Shown one piece after another: positions 1-10,967 of a stretch of 64,000 bases of DNA. The DNA is taken from the NCBI GenBank assembly GCA_008704415.1, contig VXIS01000206.1, positions 1-64,000 of the forward strand, read 5' to 3'. Made by a program: the position numbers and the translations under genes. This DNA is from Sphaerosporella brunnea. Taxonomy: Eukaryota > Ascomycota > Pezizomycetes > Pezizales > Pyronemataceae. The notes under the pieces are model-generated. The model saw only the letters and a program-made list of their open reading frames with translations. It was not told the origin of the DNA and ran no database searches. Within the stretch, counting starts at the first letter, position 1. Each line of letters begins with the position of its first letter.

Positions 1-777
1 CAAAATCCTAAACAATAGAATTTTAAGGGCTATTCTGTCGGGTGGACACTAATGGTTCTTGTTGCTGAAGATAAAGGGGTTCTCTCGGCGGAAGCAATCC
101 TACTTATAGTAGAACGCCGCTCCAGAGACTACCGTCTCCCTGAGTAATACTCAGCCTTTACTCCTTGCTGGCTTTCCGACAGTCTCTACGACTGCGGGCG
201 TCAGGCGCGCACAGAGATCGCCCCACCTTCTTATGACTCACTCTTTGATTCCAAATCATGAGTCATAGACATGGGTCGCACCCGGATACCCCGCTCCGTA
301 AGCGTTTGTATTCTCGTGTTGCAGGAAGATGCTCAGCCCTATTGGCTCCATCTCCCGATCTTCTGCGTCGCATGCCCTACGCAACAACCACACTTACTAT
401 GGAGGTTCTAGGCCGAGTGATTCTTCCCTTTTTTCGGCTCTACGCCTTCCGTTTGATCACTCCTGACCCCTCCGATCGTCAGGCTAGTTCCTGGAACAGG
501 CAGGTCAACGAAGATATCTCGGAAGAGCTCTAACAATAGCCTATACTATTGTTATCTCCGAACCGGATGCTCCTCCCAGGTAGCGTCCCACCTGAGGCAC
601 CCGATCTCCGAGTTCTTCCATAGCGTCACTCAAGCTAGCTACTATGATCCGGAGCCACCCGGCTATCACGTGCCCTCGAGGCGATCACTATGCAGACTCT
701 ATTCTATTCCCCTAGCTGACTACTTAGAGCACATGTCACGTGACCATACCCGTGACACTTGGTTACGAATTTGCCAC
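1..777. other. Intergenic sequence, no gene recognised
   Basis: An open frame of 91 codons lies at 258-533 (+), but its product matches no family I know and it has no partner exons. The stretch ends at the target duplication of a solo LTR. It may be old transposon sequence, but I see no diagnostic motif. Confidence 0.4.
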
Positions 778-976
778 CAGATTGTTATCACATGATGTAC
801 TCAGCATCGTTGGCTATAAAAGCTGCGAGCTTTTCCTACACTCATTCTTTTCTCTTCTTTCGATACGGCCTTTCGAGCAATCCAGATTGTATCGACTATC
901 TATCAATAAATACTGAGTTGATCAGTGACCTGTTTTCGAGTATCCTCTTGGTATTTATCAAGTCTAATACACAGAT
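778..976. mobile_element. Solo LTR of an LTR retrotransposon with 5-bp target duplication
   Basis: The LTR body runs 783-971 (189 bp), starts TGTTATCAC and ends TAATACA, so it has the TG...CA ends of LTRs. It is bracketed by the direct repeat CAGAT at 778-782 and 972-976, the 5-bp duplication that integrases leave. Inside, a TATA box (TATAAAAG, 815-822) is followed by a pyrimidine-rich stretch and an AATAAA at 905-910, the U3-R-U5 order expected of an LTR read on the plus strand. No internal retroelement domains or second LTR are present, so this is a solo LTR left by LTR-LTR recombination. Its short length suits a Ty1/copia-type element, but superfamily cannot be assigned without the internal region. 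Orientation is inferred from TATA and polyadenylation signals. Confidence 0.75.
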
Positions 977-1235
977 GATTCTGAGTTTATTTGCATCTAT
1001 GAAATAGTGGATCTTATAAACTCACGAAAAGGTTACACATCAAGCCATGAGAAGTCTACGCCTACGTTGTCGGCGTGGCGGAGAGGCAAGGCTATACTTA
1101 AACAATTAGGAAGGCGGAGCGGAGATTGAAGATTGGTGTTATGTAGCTTCTGTTGTTTCTTCAGAGCATCATAGAAAGTCACTGGCCCATTATTGAGTCA
1201 GGAAATTTCTCCCAAGACGGGACGGCTCAGTCACT

Positions 1236-1950
1236 CATTTTTGTTTTAATCATAATGTATTCGGCCGCTTGCGGCCATGACAGGAACTACACGCTGCCCC
1301 TAGGCTCGAGTCCTACGGTGGGGCTTACGTTCCTAAGGAAAAGGGCCAAGGAAATAGAGCATAATCGCGCCAAAGAGATTCGCAGAGGAGGTAGGAAATA
1401 GAGACATTGTCAAGGAGAAAATATATTCTGGCCTAGTTAAGCCACACCCCCACTTTTGTGCTGCCAAGCACCGCCTCCGTACAGCGCTCGTCGGACAACA
1501 GGACCTTGATGGACGTATTCGTCTTCCGTCTTTCTTGCCCACCCTGCCCCCTTGGTTCCTCTTGTTTGTCCTGGTTCTTTTTCGTGGCATCTGCCAGCTT
1601 TCCACAGCACTGCTTGCTCTCTCTTCCACCTTGCGCAATACTTGAATAGGTGGTCTCTCGTATGGGCTGGTTTTCTGCGCAGAACCAGCATTTGTCGTCC
1701 TCGCGGCGGCCTGTCCGGTGCAGGTACGGTGCAAGCGGTGCTTTTCCCAGCCTGAGCTGGAAGAAACGTGATGCCAGGGCTTTGCGGCATTTAAAGGCCG
1801 TGGGGTCGGGGTGGAAGTATGACTTCGGCTTACAGTGTTTGGCCAGCCACGCCTCCCGGTCCTGAGTCCTGGCCCTAGTGACCAGTGACCTCCCGACCGT
1901 CGTCGTCTCGACCTCGGCTTCGCTCGCCCGCTCAGCCACTCAGGTCTTTA
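1236..1950 (-). mobile_element. 5'-truncated LINE (Tad-like non-LTR retrotransposon) 3' end, frameshifted
   Basis: On the minus strand the frame ending at 1433 carries the extreme C-terminus of a LINE ORF2: a short QLRLGKAPLAPYLHR segment followed by a Cys-X2-Cys pair (CWFC). The His/Cys partner of this knuckle (HTRDHLFKYC) lies in another minus frame (1437-1790), so the gene is broken by at least one frameshift between the two. Downstream come a non-coding tail and a terminal hairpin (GGCCGC-AA-GCGGCC, around 1262-1276), and the element ends in A/C-rich sequence near 1236-1248. The same 3' end recurs near 30.3 and 36.2 kb. The 5' limit is uncertain; the visible homology begins near 1940. Reverse transcriptase and endonuclease domains are absent, so the copy is dead. 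Confidence 0.7.
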
Positions 1951-2349
1951 CTGTGTGCGAGCAACGATTCGTGTCGTAGCTAAAATAATACATTGAGATG
2001 GCCATACAGGGCTTCTGCATGATTATGTCAACCCATTTAGCTGCTTACTCAGTAAGCGAAGTTCCCCACCATTCCCAATCCATCAGGGTGCCTACGTGTT
2101 CGGCCGTGGGGAATGCCTTTCGGGCGGGAGATTAAAAAAACAAACATAGATGCCCCGTGGTTCTGACTCGACCGCATCAATGCAACTAGGAATGATAACC
2201 CCAACAGTACGCGGGGTCGTCTTTCTTCTGGGGATCTTCTGCTGGCTAATTGCAAGTATAAGTTGGTTCCAATTGGCATCCTACCTACAACGACTACCAC
2301 TGCCTAGAATCCTCCGCAAACCTCAGCTGCTTGCAAACCACCTTCCAGC
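1951..2349. other. Intergenic, upstream of chorismate mutase
   Basis: This stretch holds the presumed promoter and leader of the chorismate mutase gene. Open frames crossing 2049-2349 are shadows of nothing recognisable. No motif is assigned. Confidence 0.4.
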
Positions 2350-3400
2350 ATGGACACCACCAACGATCTCTCGGACGCAAAATCGGCACTGGATCTTGCC
2401 AACATCCGCTACCAATTGATGTAAGCCCACAACTTTTCGCTGGCCTTCAACAAACTGCACTTCACACAAAAAACAGACCAAAAGCACAGACAGGACAGAG
2501 AAAAAAAAAAGCAGCAAGCAAGCAAGAGCAAGAGAGCTGACACATCCAAACCCCACATTACAGCCGACTAGAAGACACGATAATCTTCCACCTGATCGAC
2601 CGCGTGCAATTCCCGTTCAGCCCGAGAATCTACACGCCCGGCGGGGTGTCGATCCCGAACTTCGCCGGGTCATTCCTGGACTGGATGCTGCTGCAGCAAG
2701 AGAAGGTGCACGCCCAAGTGCGCCGCTACCAAGCTCCCGACGAGTACGCCTTCTTCCCGGACCAGCTGCCGCAGCCGTTCCTAGCGCCGATCTCCTACCC
2801 GCACCTGCTGCACCCCAACACCGTAAACCTGAACCAGAAGATCAAGTCGGCGTACATCAAGCACATCCTGCCGGCGGCGTGCGTGAAGCGCTCGGGCCCG
2901 GACCGCGGCGAGACTGCGGAAAACTATGGCTCCGCCGCCGTCATGGATGTCGCCTGCCTGCAGTCCCTCAGCCGCCGCATCCACTTCGGAAAATTCGTCG
3001 CCGAGGCTAAGTTCCGCGAGGACCCCGAGGGCTTCACAAAGATGATCGAGGAAAAGGATGTGGACGGCCTCGCGAATGCCATCACCAAACCCGCCGTCGA
3101 GCAGCAGGTCCTCAAGAGGCTGGAACTCAAGGCGAGGACTTACGGCACCGATCCTAGCGCCCCCGCAGATGATCAGAAGAGGAATATCAAGATCAATGTC
3201 GATGCGGTGGTGGCAATGTATAGGGTAGGCCTCTCTCTTCACATTCCCGCCATATGAAGAGGATGGAAGACGTGCTGACGGCTACTGTGTTGTAGGACTG
3301 GGTAATCCCCCTCACAAAAGAGGTCGAGATCGATTACCTATTACAGAGACTCGACCCAGTACCCGGAGAGAATGATGGTGCTGCGGCGCCGTCTTCATAG
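2350..3400 (+). CDS. ARO7: Chorismate mutase (AroQ class, eukaryotic type)
   Basis: The enzyme converts chorismate to prephenate, the branch-point step to phenylalanine and tyrosine; in fungi it is a cytosolic dimer, inhibited by Tyr and activated by Trp. The model is three exons, 2350-2420, 2564-3224 and 3296-3400, giving 278 residues (yeast Aro7 is 256). Introns are 143 and 71 nt with GTAAGC...ACAG and GTAGGC...GTAG borders, and phases agree. The N-terminus, an ALDLANIRYQL stretch joined to RLEDTIIF across intron 1, matches the first helix of Aro7 with its conserved Arg and the LEDxIIF motif. Further hallmarks are FSPRIYTPGG, YGSAAVMDVACLQSLSRRIHFGK and the C-terminal DWVIPLTKEVEIDYLLQRL. 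ATG 2350 is the only start that puts the conserved first helix in frame. It converges with the transcription factor gene across an 800-bp gap. Confidence 0.95.
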
Positions 3401-4200
3401 CGTTGGCCCTTTTCATCCCATTGAATAGATCGATTATGTATTGGAAAATCAACTCTATCGTCATTATATATCACTCGAATGGCTTCTTGACTGTTGAAGT
3501 GGGAGTATAAAAGACTTTTCAGCGATACAGTTGCCATAGCAACCTCGGGAACACGCCCGCGTCCGAAGAATGCGAGCTTTCGTCTTGTGTCTCGCATTTG
3601 CATGACAGAATATGAAATTAACGACTGTAATATTCCTCTTCCATATCTCCCCTTTTTTTGAAGAAAACCCATCAACGATGCCCTAAATAAGTACACGAGG
3701 GTTCTCCCGGAGAAGCAAACATTCAAATAGGAAAATACCAGAATTAGGCCACCGACACCAACCAACCAGCAACCCACCCGCAAACAGAAACAACAAATAA
3801 AAAGCAGACCCAGTGACTCCAAAAGAGCAAAAAGAGACGCACCAAAGAAACCAACAGAACCGACCAAAGCCAAACTAGACGATACAGACAGACACAAAAT
3901 GGAGACTGAGGTATGAAACGGTGTATGGACCAGACATGGAAAGAGACAAGAAACAAAAAACAGAGAAGGGATATATAGCAGCAATCAACCTGCACGCAGA
4001 AACAAACACAAACACAAAATCCGCCTGTCCCTTTTTAGTAGGAATATACCAATGTACTCCGCAGTAAAATCCAAGGACCCCGCCCATGATGCTTCGAATG
4101 CAATACGTACCATGCCGTCAAAAGAGAACATAAGAAAGGAAAGGAAAAAAATGAAGTATGCCGAGGTGATTAGGGAACCAAACATTACGGGAAGCAGCTA
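3401..4200. other. Convergent intergenic region (3' UTRs)
   Basis: This A/C-rich plus-strand stretch separates the stops of two convergent genes. The 216-codon minus-strand frame at 3334-3984 overlaps the end of the chorismate mutase exon and is low-complexity hydrophobic, so I do not count it as a gene. Confidence 0.5.
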
Positions 4201-7200
4201 TTAGATCATTAGGTATTCCATCTTGTCCGAGCCGATGATCTTTCTCCAGCGTAGACCTCTCCCGCCAATGCTCCGATTCTCGGGTTTACCTAGCCTTCTT
4301 GCTCCAGCAAATATCCCACTGTTGCCTTCTTCCTCGTCACTCTTCCAAATCTTTTCGAGAACATCGAGGCTAGAAAACTTGTTGAAGAATCCAACATCAT
4401 TTTGCATGTCTAGACATCTCTCGCGTATGAGCGTCTTGTGAGCGTCGACAACGCATTCCGAGCCAGTGATGAACAACGGCCAAAGAAGTCTGCTTCCCAA
4501 ACCGACAGGAGGAACGCAAGCGACGTGATCCAAGACCTCGCGAATCGTGTTCTGAAAGATAGAATGCGACGATGGAAGGTGAGGATATGCAAGCCTGTCG
4601 AGATACAAGATCGCAGCATAGCGATACACGTTGCAAGCATGGAGCCAATGGTTCATCTCCACTGCTTCCTTTGCCTTTGCATGAGCAGTTGGAGGCGCGA
4701 AGCCCGGGGGAGACTTTGCCTTACGAGGGCTTGTTGATTCAGATCCCCTGTCTAGGTTCATGCGAGAGAACGTTGCCGCGTGGTGAGTTGTGGGCCTCCA
4801 TTCGTATAAGTCTGATTTCATCGCATTCCATGCCAGCCAGAAGTCACGCCTTCCGTCATTCTCGTTTCTTGCTGGCTCCGACTTCCCGTCATCATTAACA
4901 TCGTCGAGGTGAACATTCTCAGCCCCAGGCGTTGTCGGCATTTGGCTCAGAATATTGATTCTCCCCAAGCCAGCAAGTCGCATGAATAGATCACGGTTGC
5001 ATCCTGTGAGTGATTCGAGGCCCCACTCGTCAGAGGAATCGCGGATCATGTCAAGATAACCACCACGAAGCTGGGCTTCGCGGTTGTTGATTGAGCTGCA
5101 CATGTTGTCCAACCAGCAGAAGATTGTTTCCATCCAGCCCCATCGACCGGTCTCCGTGCCAACTTCCCTCATCATCATCAACCTCTTAACGCCTGCTAGA
5201 TGGGTCTTGAACATCCCGACACCCGAGTCGCAAAGGTGATAGAACAGTAGGATGAGAAGGGTGGCCGATACTGGATCTTCCTTGGATGCAACTGAATCCG
5301 CCAGGTGGTTCTGAAGAAGTCTGGTGCAATTATTTTTGTGTCGGATTGCGCTGTCAGGTATCCCATGTATGGAAGGGGAGCAGTCAGAAGAATGAGACCG
5401 ATAGGAATCCGGGGTCATTGGAGAGTGCGGTGAGGTTGGCGTCATGATCGGGGAAGCAATTTCGGGATAGGAAACAGTAGAAAGGCCCATCCTCTTACGT
5501 GACTGTAGATGACTCTGGGATAAAGCGAAGACAGCCTCAAGAAGCGCTGAATTCTGAAAGGCCATGGAAAGGATTTTCCGACGGAAAGGGTTGTTGTGGC
5601 CATCGAACACCACGATTACCGAACAAATCGTTTTGTCGTAGTAGTCGACGAGGAACCTGAGATGGGGAGAGAGACTTGCAAGATGGGGAGGAGGAAGAAT
5701 CGGACCCAGAGGATACCCTGCTGTAGCAGTGGCATCCTGATGCCGATGGAGGGTATTGCTCCGAGAACGAGCTACAATAGATGAGGTGTACCCAGTAACG
5801 TTGAAAGGAATATCCGAACCGGCGGGAGCTGAAACCAGACCGAAACCAACCGTGTCAGAATGGTCGTGGATAGGACAAAACAGAACATATCATGAAGCGG
5901 TCGTACAAGACGATCTAATCAATCGGAAGAAAAGGGCGTGCAAGCTTTTGCTGACCGGGCCTCTAACATGTGGAACAGACAGTATACAAAAAGCAAAGGA
6001 AAAACGAACGAGCACCTGGAAAGCCAACATTAAAACGTACCGAGCATATCTTCATCGTACAGCAAGTCGGAGAGGTTGTTGTGGCCCGCAGGCGCATGCT
6101 GGTGATGAAGATTGCCTACTCCCACGTTGGGGCCACTCCATTGTTGATGACCATTGGGGTGGACGTGATCATTGTGCATGATTCGCGGCGCTGGCATAGG
6201 AGCGGCAACAGGGGCATATGATACACCGCTGCTCGTGACCGTCATGGACGGTGAAGGGTGGTACGATGCGCTCGAGACCCCGGAAACAACCTCATAAACC
6301 GGCGAGGCCGAGGGAGCGGAGGTGATGGGGTAGTGATGTGGTTGAGGGTGGGGATGATGCGGGTGAGGGTGAGGGTGAGGGTGAGGAGCTGTGAAGCTTG
6401 GCTCGTACTCTGACATGGGAGAGAGCATCATTGACGGGGCCTGTTGTGGCGGCATTGAGACGTGGGAATACGGCGATTTGTGATACTGCGCATTACTAGA
6501 AGGAGGTCCCTGGTAGTGCTGCTGAGGTTGTTGATGTTGCTGCGGCGGGGGAGGCGGCGGCGGCTGGTGATGGTGATGGTGATGGGCGTGCTGCTGTGGC
6601 TGGGAAGGTTGCGGCAGAATGGGCGACCGGTACGGCGTTTGCGAGACAGCGGAATAGGGGGACGACATTCCGGGTTGCGGGGATCTGGAGGAAGGCAATC
6701 CTGGCCCCCTTGACGATACGGCAGACATTGCTGGGCTATTTGCCGACATTGCAGATTGAGACAATGTTGACGAAGAAACACGGGAAACCACAGAGCTGGC
6801 CGAGGGCGGTTCCATGTTGACAAAATCATAACTGGTGATTATGCTGAGCTTGCTCACACTGGACGGCGGAGATGTGCGCTGGGAAGTGCCCCCATAATTC
6901 GGAGTACCGGCGCCTGCAGTTCTCATCTTTTTGGCTTTCTCATCCGCCCCGTCCCCTCTCTGTTTCGTGATCTTATCCTTCCTTTGTTGTTCTGTCACCG
7001 CATTGATAACCGGGAGTGACATGCCCCTGAGTTTCCCTCTGCTCGCAACACCAACCCCCCAAGTAAGCTGCGTGCGGTATCCCTTGCATGTCTGGTTGCT
7101 GTCAAGACATGGTCCGCAGTAAGGCCGTCGCCGATCGCACTTAATTCCATGGGAGCGGCAACTGAAGCAATCTTCCGCCGCGCCGGTAGCGGGTGCTCTT

Positions 7201-7304
7201 CTTCTGCGTTTTTTCGTGGGGGACGGGGGAGCGGGAGTAGCGGAGGCGGCCATAGTTGTTGGGATTGCTGCGGCAGCAGGCTGGGTGAGCATGGCGGTGG
7301 ACAT
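4201..7304 (-). CDS. Zn(II)2Cys6 transcription factor with fungal-specific TF domain
   Basis: The predicted 963-residue nuclear regulator has two exons, 7304-6041 and 5828-4201, joined over a 212-nt intron (GTACGT...TTTCAG, CTGAC branch). The joint is in phase and restores the start of the regulatory domain. A KKRRRR basic patch (residues 31-36) precedes the binuclear zinc cluster, Cys 46, 49, 56, 63, 66 and 73 in CX2CX6CX6CX2CX6C spacing, followed by a GYRTQLTWGVGVASRGKLRG segment conserved in one fungal family; some members are annotated acr-2-like, which I recall but cannot check. The middle is Ser/Pro-rich with His/Gln/Pro repeats. The second exon begins the Fungal_trans_2-type helical domain (LVDYYDKTICSVIVVFDG, ALLEAVFALSQSH). 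ATG 7304 is the first ATG in frame. Target genes are unknown. Confidence 0.88.
6361..6385 (+). repeat. GGGTGA hexamer array, G-quadruplex-capable, inside the Zn2Cys6 gene
   Basis: Four GGGTGA units in a row on the plus strand encode the His-Pro repeat of the regulator on the minus strand. Four runs of three G separated by three bases fit the G3N1-7 quadruplex pattern. The G-rich strand is the template strand of the gene. Confidence 0.7.
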
Positions 7305-8310
7305 GCAATCGAGTTTATTACTTTTCGATTTCGCGCGCGCGTTCGCTGGGTCGGAAGGGACAGTGAATTGTTGTTGTTTGTCCGGGCAGGTTTGCGGGTT
7401 TGACGTGTTGGGATGGATGATGCGCTGGTACAAAGTATCAAAACAAATGCTGCAGGAACAATATCCAGTGAAATGGGGCCAACTTTTTTTTTTTTTTTTC
7501 TTCTTTTTTCTTTCCTTTTTCTAGAGCGCGTCGTAGACTAGGTGTTTGAAAACGACAATGATAAAATATTGTGGAGACACAAACGTGAGAGCTGCACAAC
7601 GTGCGAATGAAGACTGAAATCCGAAGGGTTCTTTTTTTTTTTTTTCAAGAACGCGATTGCGACTGCGGGAAGTGCTGTATATTTTATTGATGACGGCGGT
7701 GGCGGCGGGTTCGCGACTTTCTGGATGTAGCCGGGAGTGGCGTTAGGGGAAGTGGTTCTTGTTGACGCTTAAATGCAAGCAATTGCAAAGGCAACGGGGA
7801 GTGGCTATTGGTGGGACGGTGGGGGAGGGAGGGGGGGTTCTTGTCAGCAATTCATTCCTGGGATTGACGAACAGAATTCGAGGAATTGAGAGAGAGAAGG
7901 AGTGTGGGGGGGGGATGTCTTTCTTGAAATAAAAAGAATAAAAAGGAGATGTGCAAAGGGACAGGGGGAGGGGGGGCGGTAGTGGCAGTTTGTCGGTGTG
8001 GGTAAGTAGTGGGAGAGTGCCAGAGTGGTGTGCCGGATATGTGGGAAGGGAAGGGAAGCACGAGCAGGGTGGAGGGCCGCGGGTGATATCGATATGGTGA
8101 CGGACATGCTATCGATGTTGGCGGTTTTCAACAGAAATCGCGTTGTACATAGTGGACAGATAGATTCGACTGAAGGGCCAAAGCGAAGGATCCGGAGCGC
8201 AGAAATCACAGCAAACACCTCGACCGCAAACTCATCTCTAGCAAAAGAGCCGTGTTCTGCATTACTGGATGATGGGTAGATAGATGGATGCACTCTATGT
8301 TCCATGCAGC
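7305..8310. other. Promoter/leader region of the Zn2Cys6 gene
   Basis: Non-coding sequence with T tracts at about 7485-7500 and 7632-7645 and G-rich runs near 7820-7970. Plus-strand frames here are low complexity. I assign no site. Confidence 0.4.
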
Positions 8311-10534
8311 TGTTGAGAACGTGCAGGGAAGGGAGGGGCCAAAGGTAAGAAAGACGGGAGCAGCTGATCAGCTAAGAGCAGCAATAAGCGTAATAATTGC
8401 TGATGATTCTGCTGGTGATTGACGGTGTGGTCGAGTTCAAAACCGTGAAGTGCAGTGAGAGTTACCGCGGCCATTTACGTAGACCCGTACCTGCCGCCCG
8501 CAGCTGAACAATGCCAGACCTGTAGCACCAGCCAAGAACGCCTCAACTCGCTATGACAGCAGCTGTTGATCCCCCGGAGAATCAGGCTGTCGACCATCGC
8601 AGTCCGCCGCGATATATCTAGAGATATGTAGTTAACGTTACTCATTCATTCATTCATATGGATGTCCCTTGCTCCGTCGAGTCCCTTCTGCTGCTGCAGC
8701 ATCGGGCCCGGGGGGAGCCGACCTCTTTGCGACTGTAGAGTACATGTTTGTTACATGTTACATCGGTTCGTCCGACGCCCTGTACATATGGTTGGGGACG
8801 CCTTTAACCTGTGGGGTGGGTTCATTTGTCCAGGCCCGAAAAAACTAACCAAGAATGGTAATTTACCAGGGTGTTGAGTCAGCTTTTGGCCACCAAGAGA
8901 AATTTTTTACCTGGCCTTGATGCCTAAAACAGTCCTTATGGGCCTTTACACCTACTCTTTTTGGTAATTAGGTCGTCAATTAGCGCCAGTTAATTACCGT
9001 ATATAGTAATTAATGGGGGTTCATTTGGCTCGACTTCCACACAAAATGCCAATCTTTGAAATTCTACTGCTCCCCCACCATGCACAGGAAAAATAAATGC
9101 TCTCGATTTTTCGATAGAGAATCGCTCAAAGAATCGATTTATAAAGAGATAATGCTAAAAAGTTTTTTGGTGGAGGGGAAGACCCTCAAAGATGAGAGTT
9201 AAAACACCCAGGTTTAAGGCATCCCCATCCATACTATTCATGCTGGTAAGCCCCTCCGCTAGGCAAATAGTTAGAGCATTTTGCTGATGCTGGACAGCAC
9301 CATCAAAGCGAATATGTACCATCGACCGGTGGCTTAGCAAGGCTTTCTTTTTTCTTCGCTCTGCGGCGAGAGCCTGAGCGGATATGACCGATCGAGAAAC
9401 CGGGACCGCAGGCGGGCACGCGGGGAGATATTCGCCAGCTACATTAGCAACGCAACTGTTCCAGCTTTCCTGCGCCTCGCTAGGAATTCGGGACGGTGGT
9501 GCAGTAAACCTGCTAAGTGCTAACCAAGAGGTAAGTCTCCACGTCTTACTACATTACTGTTACATACATCATGCGACGGCGACGTGAACGAGCTGAAATT
9601 CTGAACCAGACAGACCAGAAGGGTCTTGTTCCTCCTTTTCCTTGCACTACCGAAATAAACTGCTGAGCATTTCCGGCGCATCCAATCGTTTCGTGCGATT
9701 TTATCAGTTATGATCCCAGCAGACTCGTGGCGCCGACAATTCGAATTCGCTGTCGGCCTCACCCCCGAGTCATATGCATATTGCGTGCTATCCCTCCTCC
9801 CCCCACATTCGAGAGATCGGTGTCCTGACGATTTCACACCACATGGTTTCGGGGCCAGCGGCGAGGGTGTGCTCCTCTGTGAAAGAGGACAAAAAGGTAG
9901 ACATCTCCCCCCTCCTTTTTACACTCAACGGCTGTCAAGGGTGGGGTTGCTTGATGTTTGAAGATCATCATCATGCTGTGCATGCAGCCGCTGTGCCCAC
10001 ATCGCGAAGATACATAAGTGTCTCTATGCTCGTTTTACGGACGCTGCCCGACGAGAGTACCACGGGACCAAGCTGACGGGCAAGAATTGTTTTTGTTGAT
10101 ATCGGCAAGTAAACACGTGTCGCCGTGGCGGCTGTTTTCTGGCACGCTGATGCTGTGACGGACAGCAAAAAGCAAACCCAGGGGCTCGAAAAAAAAAAAA
10201 CGTCCAAACGGCCCCTTCTTCCTCTGCCTGGTCACGGACAGGCCCCACCAAGCAAGCAAGCAAGCAAGCACATTTCGATTTGCACACTGTAGATAAGCCA
10301 CCAGAGCCTGTGTCTGAGCACATGTTGCGGCCTCCTGCATGCAAAGGCAGATACTTTGCGGGAGTGGCTCACCACCGCGAATGGGAACATCGGACGGGAC
10401 ACAATGGCCTGCAGGGCCGGCCCAACCCAAGATATTCTCGATCAAAAAGAACATTCCGCCGGTCTTCTGTTTTCCCCACCAAGACCGAATAGGCACTCGG
10501 GTTCTCCGTTTAGTGGAACGCACTTCCGTTTCTG

Positions 10535-10560
10535 TTTTTTTTTTTTTTTTTTTTTTTTTT
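10535..10560. repeat. Homopolymer T26
   Basis: Twenty-six consecutive T on the plus strand, followed by CTTTCTTC. It could be the A tail of a retroposed sequence on the minus strand or simple slippage. Confidence 0.85.
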
Positions 10561-10944
10561 CTTTCTTCTGAGCTGTGTCTTTCATCTAAACGACAATTGG
10601 CAGGAGCAAACGAACAACAACAACCCATGCGACCTGCTTCCAGAACGGCCACAAGTCGCGTAACGTCAACTTCCGCTGCACAACATCAAATTTCTGGTTT
10701 TTCGTCGGCCAAATCCACGGTGGACCAATGCATGCTGACATCCTCCACCCGTGCGATGTAGATCATGTCTCGGGGGAGCGAATCCAAGATGAGTTCCGCA
10801 GAAAACGCGCGCACAAGCTAGGGACGTAGATAGCTCGATGGATGATGTCGCTTTCTGCATACATAATCATCACGTATGTACTCCACATTATTATCTAGCC
10901 GCGAATTGTGTCACACACACAAAATTATGCGAAACGTGCAAGCA

Positions 10945-10967
10945 ATATATATATATATATATATATA
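10945..10967. repeat. AT dinucleotide microsatellite
   Basis: About 11.5 AT units in a row; likely length-polymorphic. Confidence 0.9.

Noticed and set aside
258..533. 91-codon frame near the left edge
   Set aside because: No known motif, unclear start, and neighbouring sequence looks like decayed repeat DNA.
1290..1325. tRNA B-box-like GGCTCGAGTCC in the repeat at 1.3 kb, suggesting a tRNA-derived SINE
   Set aside because: No A box at the right distance, the other copy near 36.1 kb does not keep the motif, and the repeat is better explained as the 3' end of a LINE with ORF2 remnants next to it.
3334..3984. 216-codon minus-strand frame overlapping the end of the chorismate mutase gene
   Set aside because: Low-complexity Leu/Phe/Val/Ser content from an A/C-rich plus strand; antisense to the last ARO7 exon.
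6016..6040. A 25-nt intron GTACGT...TTCCAG right after the first exon of the Zn2Cys6 gene
   Set aside because: Too short for fungal splicing and does not restore frame; the 212-nt intron ending at 5829 does.
10035..10652. 205-codon minus-strand frame
   Set aside because: It reads through the T26 run as a poly-Lys tract and matches no family; the opposite strand is open as well.
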